A stretch of 64,000 bases of DNA from Syntrophomonadaceae bacterium (GTDB lineage: Bacteria > Bacillota > Syntrophomonadia > Syntrophomonadales > Syntrophomonadaceae): the NCBI GenBank assembly GCA_012729835.1, contig JAAYCK010000002.1:1-64000 (forward strand), written 5' to 3'. Below are positions 15,888-24,157 of this stretch, piece by piece (positions within the stretch are counted from its first letter, which is position 1; each line of letters begins with the position of its first letter). The notes under the pieces were generated by a model. That model made no database searches, was not told the DNA's origin, and saw only the letters and a program-made list of their open reading frames with translations. Made by a program: the position numbers and the translations under genes.

Positions 15888-17323
15888 CAGGCCTCACCGC
15901 CCTGGTTTTGAGTAGGCAGCAATACCCTTGGAGTGTTCTTGACTTCAGGTGCAGCTGTGCCCTGTTCACTCTTAATGCGGTCTATCTCTTGCTGTAGGGC
16001 CTCACCTTCAAGGCCATCCAGGCGGCGCAAGCTACTTTCGAGGCTGCTCAATCCTGCCCCTTTCCGCTGGACCTCGATCTGGGTCTGCTCGGTGTCATCC
16101 TGGGGCAACCCATCAAACCAAACGATATGGATGTTGTCAAGTTTCACGGCCCCTTTAAATCCCTGGGCTACTTCCAGCGCTGCGGCCAGTTGCAGAGCTT
16201 TCTTCACTGCAGGGTCAAACTCCATCCTAATCCGGCTTACTTTTGCAAGTGGCGCCATCATCAACCGGCGTAAAGCGCTGCCTGATTCAGCAAGGCCAGA
16301 TTTCAGCTGCCCGAATGCGGCCGGCGATGTCTCGGAAATAAAGTAGAGCTGTTCCATCAGAACATCTATCTCTCTGAATGATGCTTCAAGCTGGCCATCC
16401 CACGTAATATAACCTGGTGGATTTTCTTCCGGTGTTAATGGGAAGTATTTGCCCCCAGACCTGAATGTTGTCTGGCCTGTTAGTGGGTCAACTTCCAGCG
16501 CCGAATCCGGGCCATACATATTGGGATCTGAATGTTTGTCAAGGATCCGGCTTATTTGGGCTACCCTTATCTCAAGCTCCTGGATAATACCATCCAGATC
16601 CGAATAATCATCGAAGCCAGTGGCTCGATCGGTTGTAATCAGGTTACTAACCTGCACCACCAGAAAATCATTGACGCCTGTTTGTTCTACCTTTTCATCC
16701 TCAACCAAATTACCTATCTTTTGCCCTTGGTTTATAAGTTTGTATACCCGGGTAGTTATCTTGCCCTTCTCATGAATCTCGGCCTTGAGATACTGTTGCT
16801 TCCGGCTGCCAACGCCTGCAGGCAAAGGGGAGATGTCATCATAAGTCCAGGCCAACACATGAGCTACTATATCCTTAACATTGTCCTTTGCTACCACAGG
16901 GAACCACACCAGGGGGGTCTGCCCCTCAATAATGGATTTTTCATCATAGCGAACCTTGATCAGCCCGTCACCAAACCGACTGACATCCAAGGCCACCTCA
17001 TAAGCCCTTTTAACAAAACGGTTATCATTGATTAAGTGGTCTACCTCGGTCTGTTCCTGGCTATCTTTGTCACCGGCAGATATCCGTGGCGGCTCACCCA
17101 GCAACAGATTGGCCCATAGAGTTGATAATCGTTTATGCCAATTAAGAATCAGCTCCAGAGTAGCCCGCTTATCCTCACGTAAAAGCCTAATCCAATCCTT
17201 GAAAACCTTATCATGTTCACCTTCGAATAGCAGCCGGTTGGCTTGATATTTCTTCAACCTATCTGCTTCACTCTCGGGCGGCCAGGGCTGACCCGGGGAT
17301 AGAAAATCTAAGTTCGTTAACAC
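15887..17323 (-). CDS. Portal protein, SPP1 gp6-like family
   Basis: A 478-residue portal protein (Phage_prot_Gp6). Features are an N-terminal KKYQANRLLFEGEHDKVFKD, a central DRATGFDDYSDLDGIIQELE segment and the SETSPAAFGQLKSGLAESG motif near residue 345 that precedes the stem helix. It forms the dodecameric DNA-entry ring. It is 6 bases after the terminase large subunit and adjoins the MuF gene, the conserved terL-portal-MuF order. Confidence 0.95.
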   Translation of the reverse strand: MLTNLDFLSPGQPWPPESEADRLKKYQANRLLFEGEHDKVFKDWIRLLREDKRATLELILNWHKRLSTLWANLLLGEPPRISAGDKDSQEQTEVDHLINDNRFVKRAYEVALDVSRFGDGLIKVRYDEKSIIEGQTPLVWFPVVAKDNVKDIVAHVLAWTYDDISPLPAGVGSRKQQYLKAEIHEKGKITTRVYKLINQGQKIGNLVEDEKVEQTGVNDFLVVQVSNLITTDRATGFDDYSDLDGIIQELEIRVAQISRILDKHSDPNMYGPDSALEVDPLTGQTTFRSGGKYFPLTPEENPPGYITWDGQLEASFREIDVLMEQLYFISETSPAAFGQLKSGLAESGSALRRLMMAPLAKVSRIRMEFDPAVKKALQLAAALEVAQGFKGAVKLDNIHIVWFDGLPQDDTEQTQIEVQRKGAGLSSLESSLRRLDGLEGEALQQEIDRIKSEQGTAAPEVKNTPRVLLPTQNQGGEA

Positions 17324-17329
17324 AAGCTA

Positions 17330-18616
17330 TCACCAACCTTTTGGTTTTCCATTAGACACTCCAAATGTCCGGCTGAACATGGTATGTAAGACATAGCGGA
17401 GAGCATCCAGAGCATGGTCATTAGCCTTTACTGGTTTGTCCTCGCCACGTTCTTGGGCTTTCGGATCCCACACGTAATTGGTCAGTTCCTTCAGCAAGTT
17501 AGGGCACTTTGGCCCATAAATAAATAACCGCTGCTCTCCGAAATGGGAAGCAACGGTCCTGATTCCATCGATCACGCTGTTATTCGCTTTTCTAATGCCG
17601 CCGACACCGTCCTTTCTCAGCTGCAGGATGAAACTCGCAGCGCTCGGGTCAATACAAATTGCCCGCGGGTACCTCCCCTTTATGAACTCCCGCAGATCCC
17701 GGCTGTACTCAACATCTGTTTTTTGTCGGCCGGTCTTTGAACTGTCCCAGTAGTACTCATCTACGACATAAAGATTGTTGCCTGCTTGGCCAAGCAACAA
17801 GAGTACCGTGGGGTTTCCGGTACCATAATCCACGCCAAGATAATAAGCTTGGAACTTCTCCGGCAACTTCTTCGGATCGTCAATAAGGTGAACCTGGTCA
17901 TCAAACATATCATAGATAACGCCCTCGGCCAGAACCCAGAGCCCCAGGATCATACGTTTGAACCAGAGCCCGGTGAACATCCGCTTATATCGTTCTTTGA
18001 TCTTCGGCGACAGGCTAAGGTTATCATCCAGAGTGAAGTGGAGGTGTAATACCTTCTTCTCTGCGGCCTTATCTATGTATTCGGTCTTGATGTAGTGGAA
18101 TGGTCCTTCCGGGTTACAATTGAGCCATATTTTTGAACCTTCCACTGAACAGCGTCCTATCATCTGCTCGATAAACGATTCCGGGAACAGTGCAGCCTCA
18201 TCGGCAAGTGCCCCAGCCGCAGTCAAGCCCTGCAGTACGTCCTGGCTGGCTTCATTGTTGGCCCCAAACAGGTAATAGGTATTGGAGCCAATCTCAACCC
18301 GAGCGTCAGACCCTGACCTAATGTAGCGATAAGGTATTGCTTTGGCAGCCAGTATCTGAAACATGGGCTTGAGAACATTTCTCTTTAAAGCACCCATGCT
18401 CCGTCCAGCAAGGATAAAGTTTTCATTCTGGAAGGTGGCCAGCGACCAAGTTACAAAACTATCGATCATGGCCACGGTTTTCCCGGCTCTGATTGACCCG
18501 TCACAGATAATCATGTCGTAGTCTATATATGGGCTGGGGTCCATCCACCAGGTTAAGACTTGTTTCTGTTTTATGGAAAACGGCTGAAACTTAAATGCCG
18601 CAGCTTGTGCTCTCAT
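17330..18616 (-). CDS. Terminase large subunit, PBSX family
   Basis: A 428-residue packaging motor. The ATPase part shows the Walker A variant SIRAGKT (residues 41-47) and the Walker B-like ADEAALFPESF near 155. The nuclease part begins with YYLGVDYGTGNPT (about 250) and has the acidic residues expected of an RNase H fold, ending with a NDHALDALRYVLHT motif. It overlaps the small-subunit stop by 4 bases. Family relatives include PBSX XtmB. Confidence 0.95.
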   Translation of the reverse strand: MRAQAAAFKFQPFSIKQKQVLTWWMDPSPYIDYDMIICDGSIRAGKTVAMIDSFVTWSLATFQNENFILAGRSMGALKRNVLKPMFQILAAKAIPYRYIRSGSDARVEIGSNTYYLFGANNEASQDVLQGLTAAGALADEAALFPESFIEQMIGRCSVEGSKIWLNCNPEGPFHYIKTEYIDKAAEKKVLHLHFTLDDNLSLSPKIKERYKRMFTGLWFKRMILGLWVLAEGVIYDMFDDQVHLIDDPKKLPEKFQAYYLGVDYGTGNPTVLLLLGQAGNNLYVVDEYYWDSSKTGRQKTDVEYSRDLREFIKGRYPRAICIDPSAASFILQLRKDGVGGIRKANNSVIDGIRTVASHFGEQRLFIYGPKCPNLLKELTNYVWDPKAQERGEDKPVKANDHALDALRYVLHTMFSRTFGVSNGKPKGW

Positions 18617-19497
18617 TTATCATCAGCCTCTCCTTCAGGAACCTCTTCCTTATCTTCGGGCTCTTCATTCGGCCAAACTTCCTCGGCGGTTGTTTTAAGA
18701 GCATCGAGATAAGACTTCAGATCCGCTTCGGGATTGGGATTCTTGATCTTCTCAAGTTCAGCCTTCAGCTTCTCTATCTTTAACTGCTGCTCTTCTACAT
18801 CCAGGTCCTTGATCAATAGCTCTTCATACCTAGCAATCAAGCGTTCCAATGTTTGCATAGCCCGGCTCTGAGCCTGAAGAAATGTGGCCTGTTTATCCCA
18901 TGCGTGCTGTAACTCCCACTCTTTCTCGGGGTTCTTACCTCGGCGTTCACGCTTCAGTACCTCCGTGCGATCTTCCTGGTCTCTCACCCACATGATCTTC
19001 TGGGCCCGGGCGATGGCAAGGTATTGTATCTGTATCTGATCCCAGAGGATATCCAGCGGGCTTAGTGTCTGGATTTCATTTAATATTGCATGGGTTTCTT
19101 CATCATCGGGAAATACCATTTTTCTAAACCCATGTTTAGTGGCATTATTATTGCCTTTGTATGGATCTCCTGATCGGGGTCCTGCCGCGTTTCTGCTTCC
19201 CTTTGGTGGACCATGGCCGACCGAAGCTCGATTGCCCGGTTGAAAGCGGCCACTGTTCTTCTTGGCTTCTGGCTGCGACGGCTCAACTTCTTCCGTGTGA
19301 TTAATCACGCTTTCATTAGTCACGTGATTATTTGATAGGTCTATCTTGTCAGCCCATCGATCCTTCCGCTTCCACTGCCGGACCTGGTCCGATGAAATAT
19401 CTAAAGCGGCGGCTATGTCTATCAACATCATTTTGCCGCCGCTTTCTATCCACATGTTATAAGCTAAATCTCGTTTCTCGCTTCGAGCTCTGGACAT
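18613..19497 (-). CDS. Terminase small subunit, PBSX XtmA/YqaS-like
   Basis: A 294-residue protein. Residues 1-55 carry a helix-turn-helix (LAYNMWIESGGKMMLIDIAA, then ALDISSDQVRQWKRKDRW). A low-complexity Gly/Asn linker follows (PGNRASVGHGPPKGSRNAAG), then a long helical region for oligomerisation, and an acidic Glu/Asp tail. It recognises the packaging site. The start ATG 19497 has a GGAGGTGGTGACC ribosome site. Confidence 0.9.
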   Translation of the reverse strand: MSRARSEKRDLAYNMWIESGGKMMLIDIAAALDISSDQVRQWKRKDRWADKIDLSNNHVTNESVINHTEEVEPSQPEAKKNSGRFQPGNRASVGHGPPKGSRNAAGPRSGDPYKGNNNATKHGFRKMVFPDDEETHAILNEIQTLSPLDILWDQIQIQYLAIARAQKIMWVRDQEDRTEVLKRERRGKNPEKEWELQHAWDKQATFLQAQSRAMQTLERLIARYEELLIKDLDVEEQQLKIEKLKAELEKIKNPNPEADLKSYLDALKTTAEEVWPNEEPEDKEEVPEGEADDK

Positions 19498-19530
19498 CTA
19501 CATGGTCACCACCTCCCGGTTTTGGGCATT

Positions 19531-19551
19531 AAAAAAGCCCCCGAAGGGGCT
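19531..19551 (-). terminator. Intrinsic terminator upstream of the terminase genes
   Basis: AGCCCC and GGGGCT close a 4-nt loop and are followed on the minus strand by TTTTTT. It sits between gene 19567-19797 and the small terminase, separating early from late transcription; an antiterminator or a promoter downstream must serve the late genes. Confidence 0.8.
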
Positions 19552-19566
19552 ATGTATCAGTAAATA

Positions 19567-19797
19567 TTAAATATAATACAGCGCTTTATTATGAGGTATT
19601 GACTTATCCACCCGTTTTATAAGTCCTTTCGACTCTAGCTCTATCAGTTTTTTTATAACCCTTTGTTCTTCTTCATAAGAATAACTTTCATTCTTGAATA
19701 CATTAGTGCAGATATAGTCCACTGGAATTGATTCGCCTACTGAATTATATGGTGAGCGGCTTTTAATATATTTAAATATAGCTTCTTTAAGATCCAC
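19567..19797 (-). CDS. Small winged-helix-like protein
   Basis: A 76-residue protein starting at GTG 19797, selected because AGGAGAGGGGAAACAGAA precedes it; an ATG ten codons earlier lies inside that ribosome site. It reads DLKEAIFKYIKSRSPYNSVG and then EEEQRVIKKLIELESKGLIK, which looks like a winged helix. It may be a regulator acting at the early/late boundary. No named family is recognised. Confidence 0.6.
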   Translation of the reverse strand: MDLKEAIFKYIKSRSPYNSVGESIPVDYICTNVFKNESYSYEEEQRVIKKLIELESKGLIKRVDKSIPHNKALYYI

Positions 19798-19858
19798 TTC
19801 TGTTTCCCCTCTCCTTTTTCTCTCCATTCTACCACAAAAGGGGGAATGTGGTGTTATT

Positions 19859-20134
19859 CTACCAATCGTCCCAATCGGGAATTTCGATCGTTTGCCCTGC
19901 TAGTTCATGAGTGCAATCAGACAAAAACTGGATCATGCCGTCAGTGACGAATGAATGGCATATATCCTCCGGCTTAGGATAATGGCCGGTTTTAACCAAA
20001 ATAGAGGGGCTAAATGTTGGCTTCTCATAATCGCCGTTAAAAGTCCATCTCTCGTCTGGTGCATGGCAGCGCCCGCAACCAGGACATATAAAGGCATGTA
20101 TTCCATCAGGGGGCAAGTCATGTATTTTAGGCAC
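19859..20134 (-). CDS. DUF6527 family protein
   Basis: A 91-residue protein of a family common in phages and bacteria (DUF6527). It has a CPGCGRCH zinc-knuckle-like motif near residues 18-25, the conserved WTFNGDYEKPTFSPSIL stretch and a C-terminal HELAGQTIEIPDW. Function is unknown. It is in the cluster of small genes between the late activator and terminase. Confidence 0.8.
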   Translation of the reverse strand: MPKIHDLPPDGIHAFICPGCGRCHAPDERWTFNGDYEKPTFSPSILVKTGHYPKPEDICHSFVTDGMIQFLSDCTHELAGQTIEIPDWDDW

Positions 20135-20158
20135 GATATTCCTCCTACAAAATTGTAG

Positions 20159-20257
20159 TTACCACTTTCTAAAATACTCCTTGAGTATCCGGCTGTACCG
20201 TCGCTCAATCGTTCGCCCTACCCACACCTGGCAGCCATGCCATAAATCTATGATCAT
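20159..20257 (-). CDS. Very short basic protein, 32 residues
   Basis: A 32-residue frame from ATG 20257 to TAA 20159, reading MIIDLWHGCQVWVGRTIERR and ending in EYFRKW. It has a near-perfect ribosome site (TTGGAGGCAAAC) at the right distance, which supports translation. It is basic and rich in Trp/Tyr. Function unknown. Confidence 0.55.
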   Translation of the reverse strand: MIIDLWHGCQVWVGRTIERRYSRILKEYFRKW

Positions 20258-20276
20258 GTTTGCCTCCAAATATAAC

Positions 20277-20307
20277 GGGGCCCGGCGGTCGAAACCATCC
20301 GGGCCCC
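20277..20307. other. GC-rich hairpin downstream of the late activator
   Basis: GGGGCCCGG and CCGGGCCCC form a perfect 9-bp stem around a 13-nt loop. The plus-strand side is followed by TTCTT, the minus side only by GTTATATTT, so termination in the gene direction would be weak. It may protect or attenuate mRNA downstream of the activator gene. Confidence 0.5.
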
Positions 20308-20364
20308 TTCTTCAAAAGTTTTCACATTTATCTGCCCAACCGGCAATTTTTCTACTGTAAAAAA

Positions 20365-20408
20365 GCATATCATGCAAATGTTTTGCCGAAAAGTGCATTA
20401 TATGTGCA
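20365..20408. promoter_or_regulatory. Pair of imperfect palindromes upstream of the late-gene region
   Basis: GCATATCATGC (20365-20375) and TGCATTATATGTGCA (20394-20408) lie 30 bp apart between the activator gene and the late genes. The second contains TATAAT on the minus strand. They could be binding sites for the ArpU/RinA-like activator encoded directly upstream, or the late promoter itself. This is inference from position only. Confidence 0.35.
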
Positions 20409-20418
20409 GGCGGTTTGC

Positions 20419-20991
20419 TTATTTTACAGCCTCGACCCCGTACAACCTTACGGCTATTCTACGCACCAACCGGCCGCGGTTTCTGCGTACCGTGGACGGG
20501 TCACAAGGTATCTCAACTGCAATATCGTCATCGCTTTTTTGGTCAAAATATCTACCAGAAACACATAGGTAATAGGGATCGTTTGTCAAGGGCTCCAAGG
20601 CCTCCTCCACCTCTTGTATTTCGTGTTCACTGGCAGCTATTCTTCTCTCCACATCTTTGATAACAGCTTCAAGCAGATCATCATCAGACAAGCGCTGGCC
20701 GGATCCCTTGAAACGAGCAATATCCTTGCTATGAGAGGACAGCCCAAACTCCTTTATATCGGCCAGATACTTTCTATCAGCCTCGACCTTATCTTTAAGA
20801 TCCGGCAAGGCATAAAGTCTACGCTCTGTGGATTTGTAAGTATCACTGGGAGCTTTTTCGGCCTGACGCCTACCTTCCTCCAGTGCTTCTTTTACTGCCA
20901 TTTTTACTGCTTTCTTTATAGCCTTCTCAACATTACTCGGGCTTTCTTTCTCCTCTTGAACGAAGGTCTTTCCTACCAGTGCTTTAGCCAC
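20419..20991 (-). CDS. ArpU/RinA-like late transcription activator
   Basis: A 190-residue protein with a basic helical N-terminus, a long coiled-coil middle (VIKDVERRIAASEHEIQEVE) and a C-terminal sigma-70 region 4-like helix-turn-helix (YFDQKSDDDIAVEIPCDPST followed by VRRNRGRLVRRIAVRLYG). This is the shape of RinA/ArpU activators that switch on late operons in Firmicutes phages. It is placed exactly at the early-late junction. Confidence 0.75.
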   Translation of the reverse strand: MAKALVGKTFVQEEKESPSNVEKAIKKAVKMAVKEALEEGRRQAEKAPSDTYKSTERRLYALPDLKDKVEADRKYLADIKEFGLSSHSKDIARFKGSGQRLSDDDLLEAVIKDVERRIAASEHEIQEVEEALEPLTNDPYYLCVSGRYFDQKSDDDIAVEIPCDPSTVRRNRGRLVRRIAVRLYGVEAVK

Positions 20992-21016
20992 TTTATCCGC
21001 CTCCTCCTTAATACCG

Positions 21017-21364
21017 CTATGAACACGACCTCTGCCCTAATTTCTCCCGCCTGACCTTCTCCGCCTCTTCGAAAGGAAGTTTGATCCGGCAGCCCCCGGG
21101 CATAGCCTGCACCAGTTTGATGTCTCTGCCTTCAAGTCTCACTCCCTGTTTGGCCAGCTCCCTAACCATGTTGTCATAGATCTTCTGAAGTTCCACCGGA
21201 TCCATCGCCTCCTTCTTGTCCCCGTAAAACTGAATATGTTCGCAAACCCCGTAGGTTTGTTTGACTGGATCTATACATCCCAGAGCATCGATATCCTTTT
21301 TCCCCATCTCCGAGCCGTGTAACCAGCAGAACGCAACTGGCCTCGGCCACGGTTGCCTAATCAT
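21017..21364 (-). CDS. Hypothetical phage protein, 115 residues
   Basis: Start chosen at ATG 21364, giving MIRQPWPRPVAFCWLHGSEM; a longer frame would overlap the next gene by more than 250 bases. The middle contains MDPVELQKIYDNMVRELAKQ and the end has KLPFEEAEKVRREKLGQ. Three cysteines and a histidine in the first 50 residues may bind metal. I do not recognise the family. Confidence 0.5.
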   Translation of the reverse strand: MIRQPWPRPVAFCWLHGSEMGKKDIDALGCIDPVKQTYGVCEHIQFYGDKKEAMDPVELQKIYDNMVRELAKQGVRLEGRDIKLVQAMPGGCRIKLPFEEAEKVRREKLGQRSCS

Positions 21365-21374
21365 CCCCCCGACA

Positions 21375-21761
21375 CTATGATCGCCTCCCCTCCAGAATCC
21401 ACAGCAGGGCTTCGGCAACGGCATCGTCTGGGGCGGCCTTACTCGTGAATGAAGCGAGTTTCTTTTTCTTACCGACAATCCATAGTTGTGCAACATAACC
21501 TTCGGCTCTGCAAAAAGCCATTGCCCACTCATACCCCAACTTCTCGATCCCCGCCAGCAGTTGGTCGAGGCGGGGAAGCCATAACCGATGTTTTTGCCTG
21601 ATTTCTTGGCTCTCCTTTTGGTATGACTTAACCGAATAATCATCTGTAAGGCAGGTTGTTAAAGGCTTTTCCAAGATAGTTAACTGAAAATAATCGTACT
21701 TCTTCGGGTCCCACTCCAACCCCGCATCCTTTAGCTTCCGGGCCATCTCCAGACTAATCAT
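21375..21761 (-). CDS. Hypothetical phage protein, 128 residues
   Basis: Start at ATG 21761, overlapping the end of the membrane-protein gene by 8 bases and preceded by AGAAAGGTGGAAGG. It reads MISLEMARKLKDAGLEWDPK, then a Trp/Leu-rich domain and a C-terminal AAPDDAVAEALLWILEG. The pattern 'MISLEMAKKLKDAGLxW.P' is shared by many Firmicutes phage proteins of unknown role. Confidence 0.7.
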   Translation of the reverse strand: MISLEMARKLKDAGLEWDPKKYDYFQLTILEKPLTTCLTDDYSVKSYQKESQEIRQKHRLWLPRLDQLLAGIEKLGYEWAMAFCRAEGYVAQLWIVGKKKKLASFTSKAAPDDAVAEALLWILEGRRS

Positions 21762-22053
21762 TTCCCTTCCACCTTTCTCTATCTTGCTCGCTGGCCGGCA
21801 CACCCAGTATTGCCCCTTCGCACTCGTCCTTGCTGACTTCCCAAGTCTCTCGGGTGCCGTCCTTGCTCTCCAGGATGATATAGTACTTCCCCTGCTCCGG
21901 ATAAGAGATAGTGGAATGGATGTATAGCGTTGGAGCCACAACAGCCTTGGGTTTTGCAACCGCTGGCTTGTAGTCCTTCATCGTCCAGCCTGTCCCGAAG
22001 GCCAGGGCTATTATGATGATGGCGAATAGGATGCCTTTGATGCGTGGGCTCAT
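21754..22053 (-). CDS. Small single-span membrane protein
   Basis: A 99-residue protein with one N-terminal membrane segment (IKGILFAIIIIALAFGTGW) and a soluble C-terminus containing YIHSTISYPEQGKYYIILES. The topology suggests an inner membrane anchor with an external domain. It overlaps both neighbours by a few bases. Function unknown. Confidence 0.6.
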   Translation of the reverse strand: MSPRIKGILFAIIIIALAFGTGWTMKDYKPAVAKPKAVVAPTLYIHSTISYPEQGKYYIILESKDGTRETWEVSKDECEGAILGVPASEQDRERWKGND

Positions 22054-22358
22054 GGGTTCACCCCTTCCAATTCTGCTAAAATCTTTTCTACGTTGTAACT
22101 ATTCAGGGCTCTTTTGAAGACATATAAATCGCAAAGATCGCAATGCAATTTATAAGAGCAACCATTACATTTTTTGCTCACATATTCATTCGCCGCCTCC
22201 ACCACGGCTCTATATTGTTCCAGTTTTCCCTCCGCCTCAATCGCCCTCTTGATCGCTTCGGGTAATACTTCTGCCGCAATTTCTGCAACCGGTCCATGCG
22301 CGTGACAATGCCCCAATACTTCGTTAAACCATTCCAGGTCCTTCTGCAGATCCCTCAC
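22050..22358 (-). CDS. Hypothetical phage protein with Cys cluster
   Basis: A 102-residue protein starting at GTG 22358, chosen because GAGGAGGGGTAGC precedes it and because this avoids overlap with the upstream gene. It is helical (LEWFNEVLGHCHAHGPVAEI) with a C-terminal KKCNGCSYKLHCDLC cluster that could bind zinc or an iron-sulfur centre. It overlaps the next gene by 4 bases. Confidence 0.6.
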   Translation of the reverse strand: MRDLQKDLEWFNEVLGHCHAHGPVAEIAAEVLPEAIKRAIEAEGKLEQYRAVVEAANEYVSKKCNGCSYKLHCDLCDLYVFKRALNSYNVEKILAELEGVNP

Positions 22359-22369
22359 GCTACCCCTCC

Positions 22370-22756
22370 TCACGCTTCCGTAAACCACATATCCGGGTTC
22401 TGTTTCAACAGCATTTTCTTTTTCAGCAGGTATTCCTTGGTCCGCACTCCCTTGCAATCAACCACTTCCACCCGGCCATCCGGATAATATACCTTAAAAT
22501 CAGCTATGTACTTGATCGCCCGGACGGTCTTGCCATCTCGCTTGTATGATTCCTGCAAGATATATTCCGGTTGCATCTCAAAGCAGGTTATCTCCCCCGC
22601 TTGCTTTCGTAGTAATAGTTCGCAGTAATAGTCGGCCTCATGCTTGGAGTCGAATTTAATGCCGTCGACATAGGTTTTCCGGTTGTGGTATTTGTTCTGC
22701 TTCGGCCCCAGGTCAATTCCCATAGCCCGGGCTTGCTTCTCTGTCAACCTGGTCAT
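22370..22756 (-). CDS. DUF1064 family nuclease-like protein
   Basis: A 128-residue protein starting at ATG 22756 (GGAGGCAAT before it). It matches DUF1064: KYHNRKTYVDGIKFDSKHEA, QPEYILQESYKRDGKTVRA and YIADFKVYYPDGRVEVVDCK. The E-D-DxK arrangement is a PD-(D/E)xK nuclease core, and the family is proposed to act as a Holliday-junction or recombination nuclease in phages. Confidence 0.85.
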   Translation of the reverse strand: MTRLTEKQARAMGIDLGPKQNKYHNRKTYVDGIKFDSKHEADYYCELLLRKQAGEITCFEMQPEYILQESYKRDGKTVRAIKYIADFKVYYPDGRVEVVDCKGVRTKEYLLKKKMLLKQNPDMWFTEA

Positions 22757-23130
22757 ATTGCCTCCGCCTCCTCCACATCTACGGTCCCGTTCCGACACTC
22801 CCTGCTGCAATGCTCTATCGGCCATGTGGCGTATTCTGCTACCCATTTCGCCACTACAATCGGCCGGCCGCAGTTGACACAATTCCCAATCGTCACGGTC
22901 TTGGGCGGCTTGCTGTCGGGTTTAATATTCGGCTGGTTAAATGCCCGGTTGACCGGTGGCGGGGTTCTCTTGTTCTTTTTGAGTGGTATCTGCGCTCTAC
23001 GTATCCAGGCGTTTATCGTTCCTTGGGGTACTCCCAATTCTTTCGCCGCTGCATTCTGGGAGTAGCCCTTGCTTATCAGCACCAGTGCCTTTTCGAGTAT
23101 CTCTGTCTTGTCGGTTCGCCCAGCCATCAA
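22753..23130 (-). CDS. Helix-turn-helix plus zinc-ribbon protein
   Basis: A 125-residue protein. Residues 10-45 form an HTH (ALVLISKGYSQNAAAKELGV, then PQGTINAWIRRAQIP). Residues 80-115 carry a four-cysteine knuckle, CVNCGRP and CSREC, probably zinc-binding. It resembles the paired HTH protein encoded just upstream. Likely a small phage DNA-binding protein; overlaps both neighbours by 4 bases. Confidence 0.65.
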   Translation of the reverse strand: MMAGRTDKTEILEKALVLISKGYSQNAAAKELGVPQGTINAWIRRAQIPLKKNKRTPPPVNRAFNQPNIKPDSKPPKTVTIGNCVNCGRPIVVAKWVAEYATWPIEHCSRECRNGTVDVEEAEAI

Positions 23131-24113
23131 GCCACCCCCAGATCCAGAATGCCCCTGGTCAGCTGCAGGGCATCATCGTAATCTACAATCCCGTCTTTGT
23201 ATTCAGCCAGGATTGTGGCTATAAGTTGGACCTTCACTCGGCCTATGGCTGGTGTATCTGATAGGGCAGGCACCGGTTGGCCTGCTTTCACTGCCTTGTT
23301 GTACTCACTCAGCGTGTAAGGCACTCTTGCCCTGGGCAGTTCCTCGCCAGGCGTCATGACCAATGGCGGCGGTATATTGGCCGGCTTTTCGGTCCTGCCC
23401 AAGTTCTCCAGCCTCTCAGTAGTAAAGGGTTCAGCGGGAGCCTTGTCGTCTGGTACCGGTTCCTGATTCTGCATCTTCAGTAGGTTCTCATGACACATGC
23501 TGCAAAGAACCGTTTCATCAGCCTCAACAATACAATCCTCTTCGCCATATCCAAGGTCTTTGCCGCAGTTATCGCAATGAACATGGTCAGCAGGTTCAGT
23601 GTTCTCTATTATCGGCTGCCCCAGGCCATCAAGGATACCGGCATCTACAAGCCATTGTTTAGCGGTTGCTGTACTGACATCCAACCTTTTTGCTATCTGG
23701 GCTATGGTTCCCAGTTCAAACCATAAGTTCTTCAGAGTCTCAACGGACGGTCGCAAATTCTCTGCTGGCAATATCCCCGCCTCCATCAGCCATTTCTTTG
23801 CTGTCGGCATAGACACTCGCAATTCCTGCGCTACCCTCGATACGGTTCCTTTACGGTCAAATACCTCCTGTAATACCTCTTTGGTCGGCGCCACTTTCGC
23901 CATGTCTATCTCTCCCTCCCCTAAATTAAGTATCTCAGTCTGCCCTGACAGTAGATCATTGACTAATATCGTGTCCGGGTACTTGGGTCCATCTATGGCA
24001 ATGCAACTCTTGGTCACCTGCCGGACGGTTCCAGTGCGGACTCTGGTCTTTCGTTTCCCGTCCCTGGATCGGTATTCGATTTCCATCCCTGGCATTATGG
24101 CGGATAAGTTCAT
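23127..24113 (-). CDS. Tandem HTH protein with zinc knuckle
   Basis: A 328-residue protein. An N-terminal beta-domain (residues 1-70) is followed by two similar HTH units of about 40 residues each: TVSRVAQELRVSMPTAKKWL and TIAQIAKRLDVSTATAKQWL, both ending in (E/D)AGIL. Then comes a CDNCGKD...CSMCHEN zinc knuckle and a proline-rich linker. The C-terminal 60 residues are helical. The duplicated HTH suggests binding of repeated DNA sites. No named family; may be a replication or regulatory protein. Confidence 0.65.
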   Translation of the reverse strand: MNLSAIMPGMEIEYRSRDGKRKTRVRTGTVRQVTKSCIAIDGPKYPDTILVNDLLSGQTEILNLGEGEIDMAKVAPTKEVLQEVFDRKGTVSRVAQELRVSMPTAKKWLMEAGILPAENLRPSVETLKNLWFELGTIAQIAKRLDVSTATAKQWLVDAGILDGLGQPIIENTEPADHVHCDNCGKDLGYGEEDCIVEADETVLCSMCHENLLKMQNQEPVPDDKAPAEPFTTERLENLGRTEKPANIPPPLVMTPGEELPRARVPYTLSEYNKAVKAGQPVPALSDTPAIGRVKVQLIATILAEYKDGIVDYDDALQLTRGILDLGVA

Positions 24114-24157
24114 GGTTCTGCTCCCCCTCTGCTATATAATCCGATTAATTCATTCGG

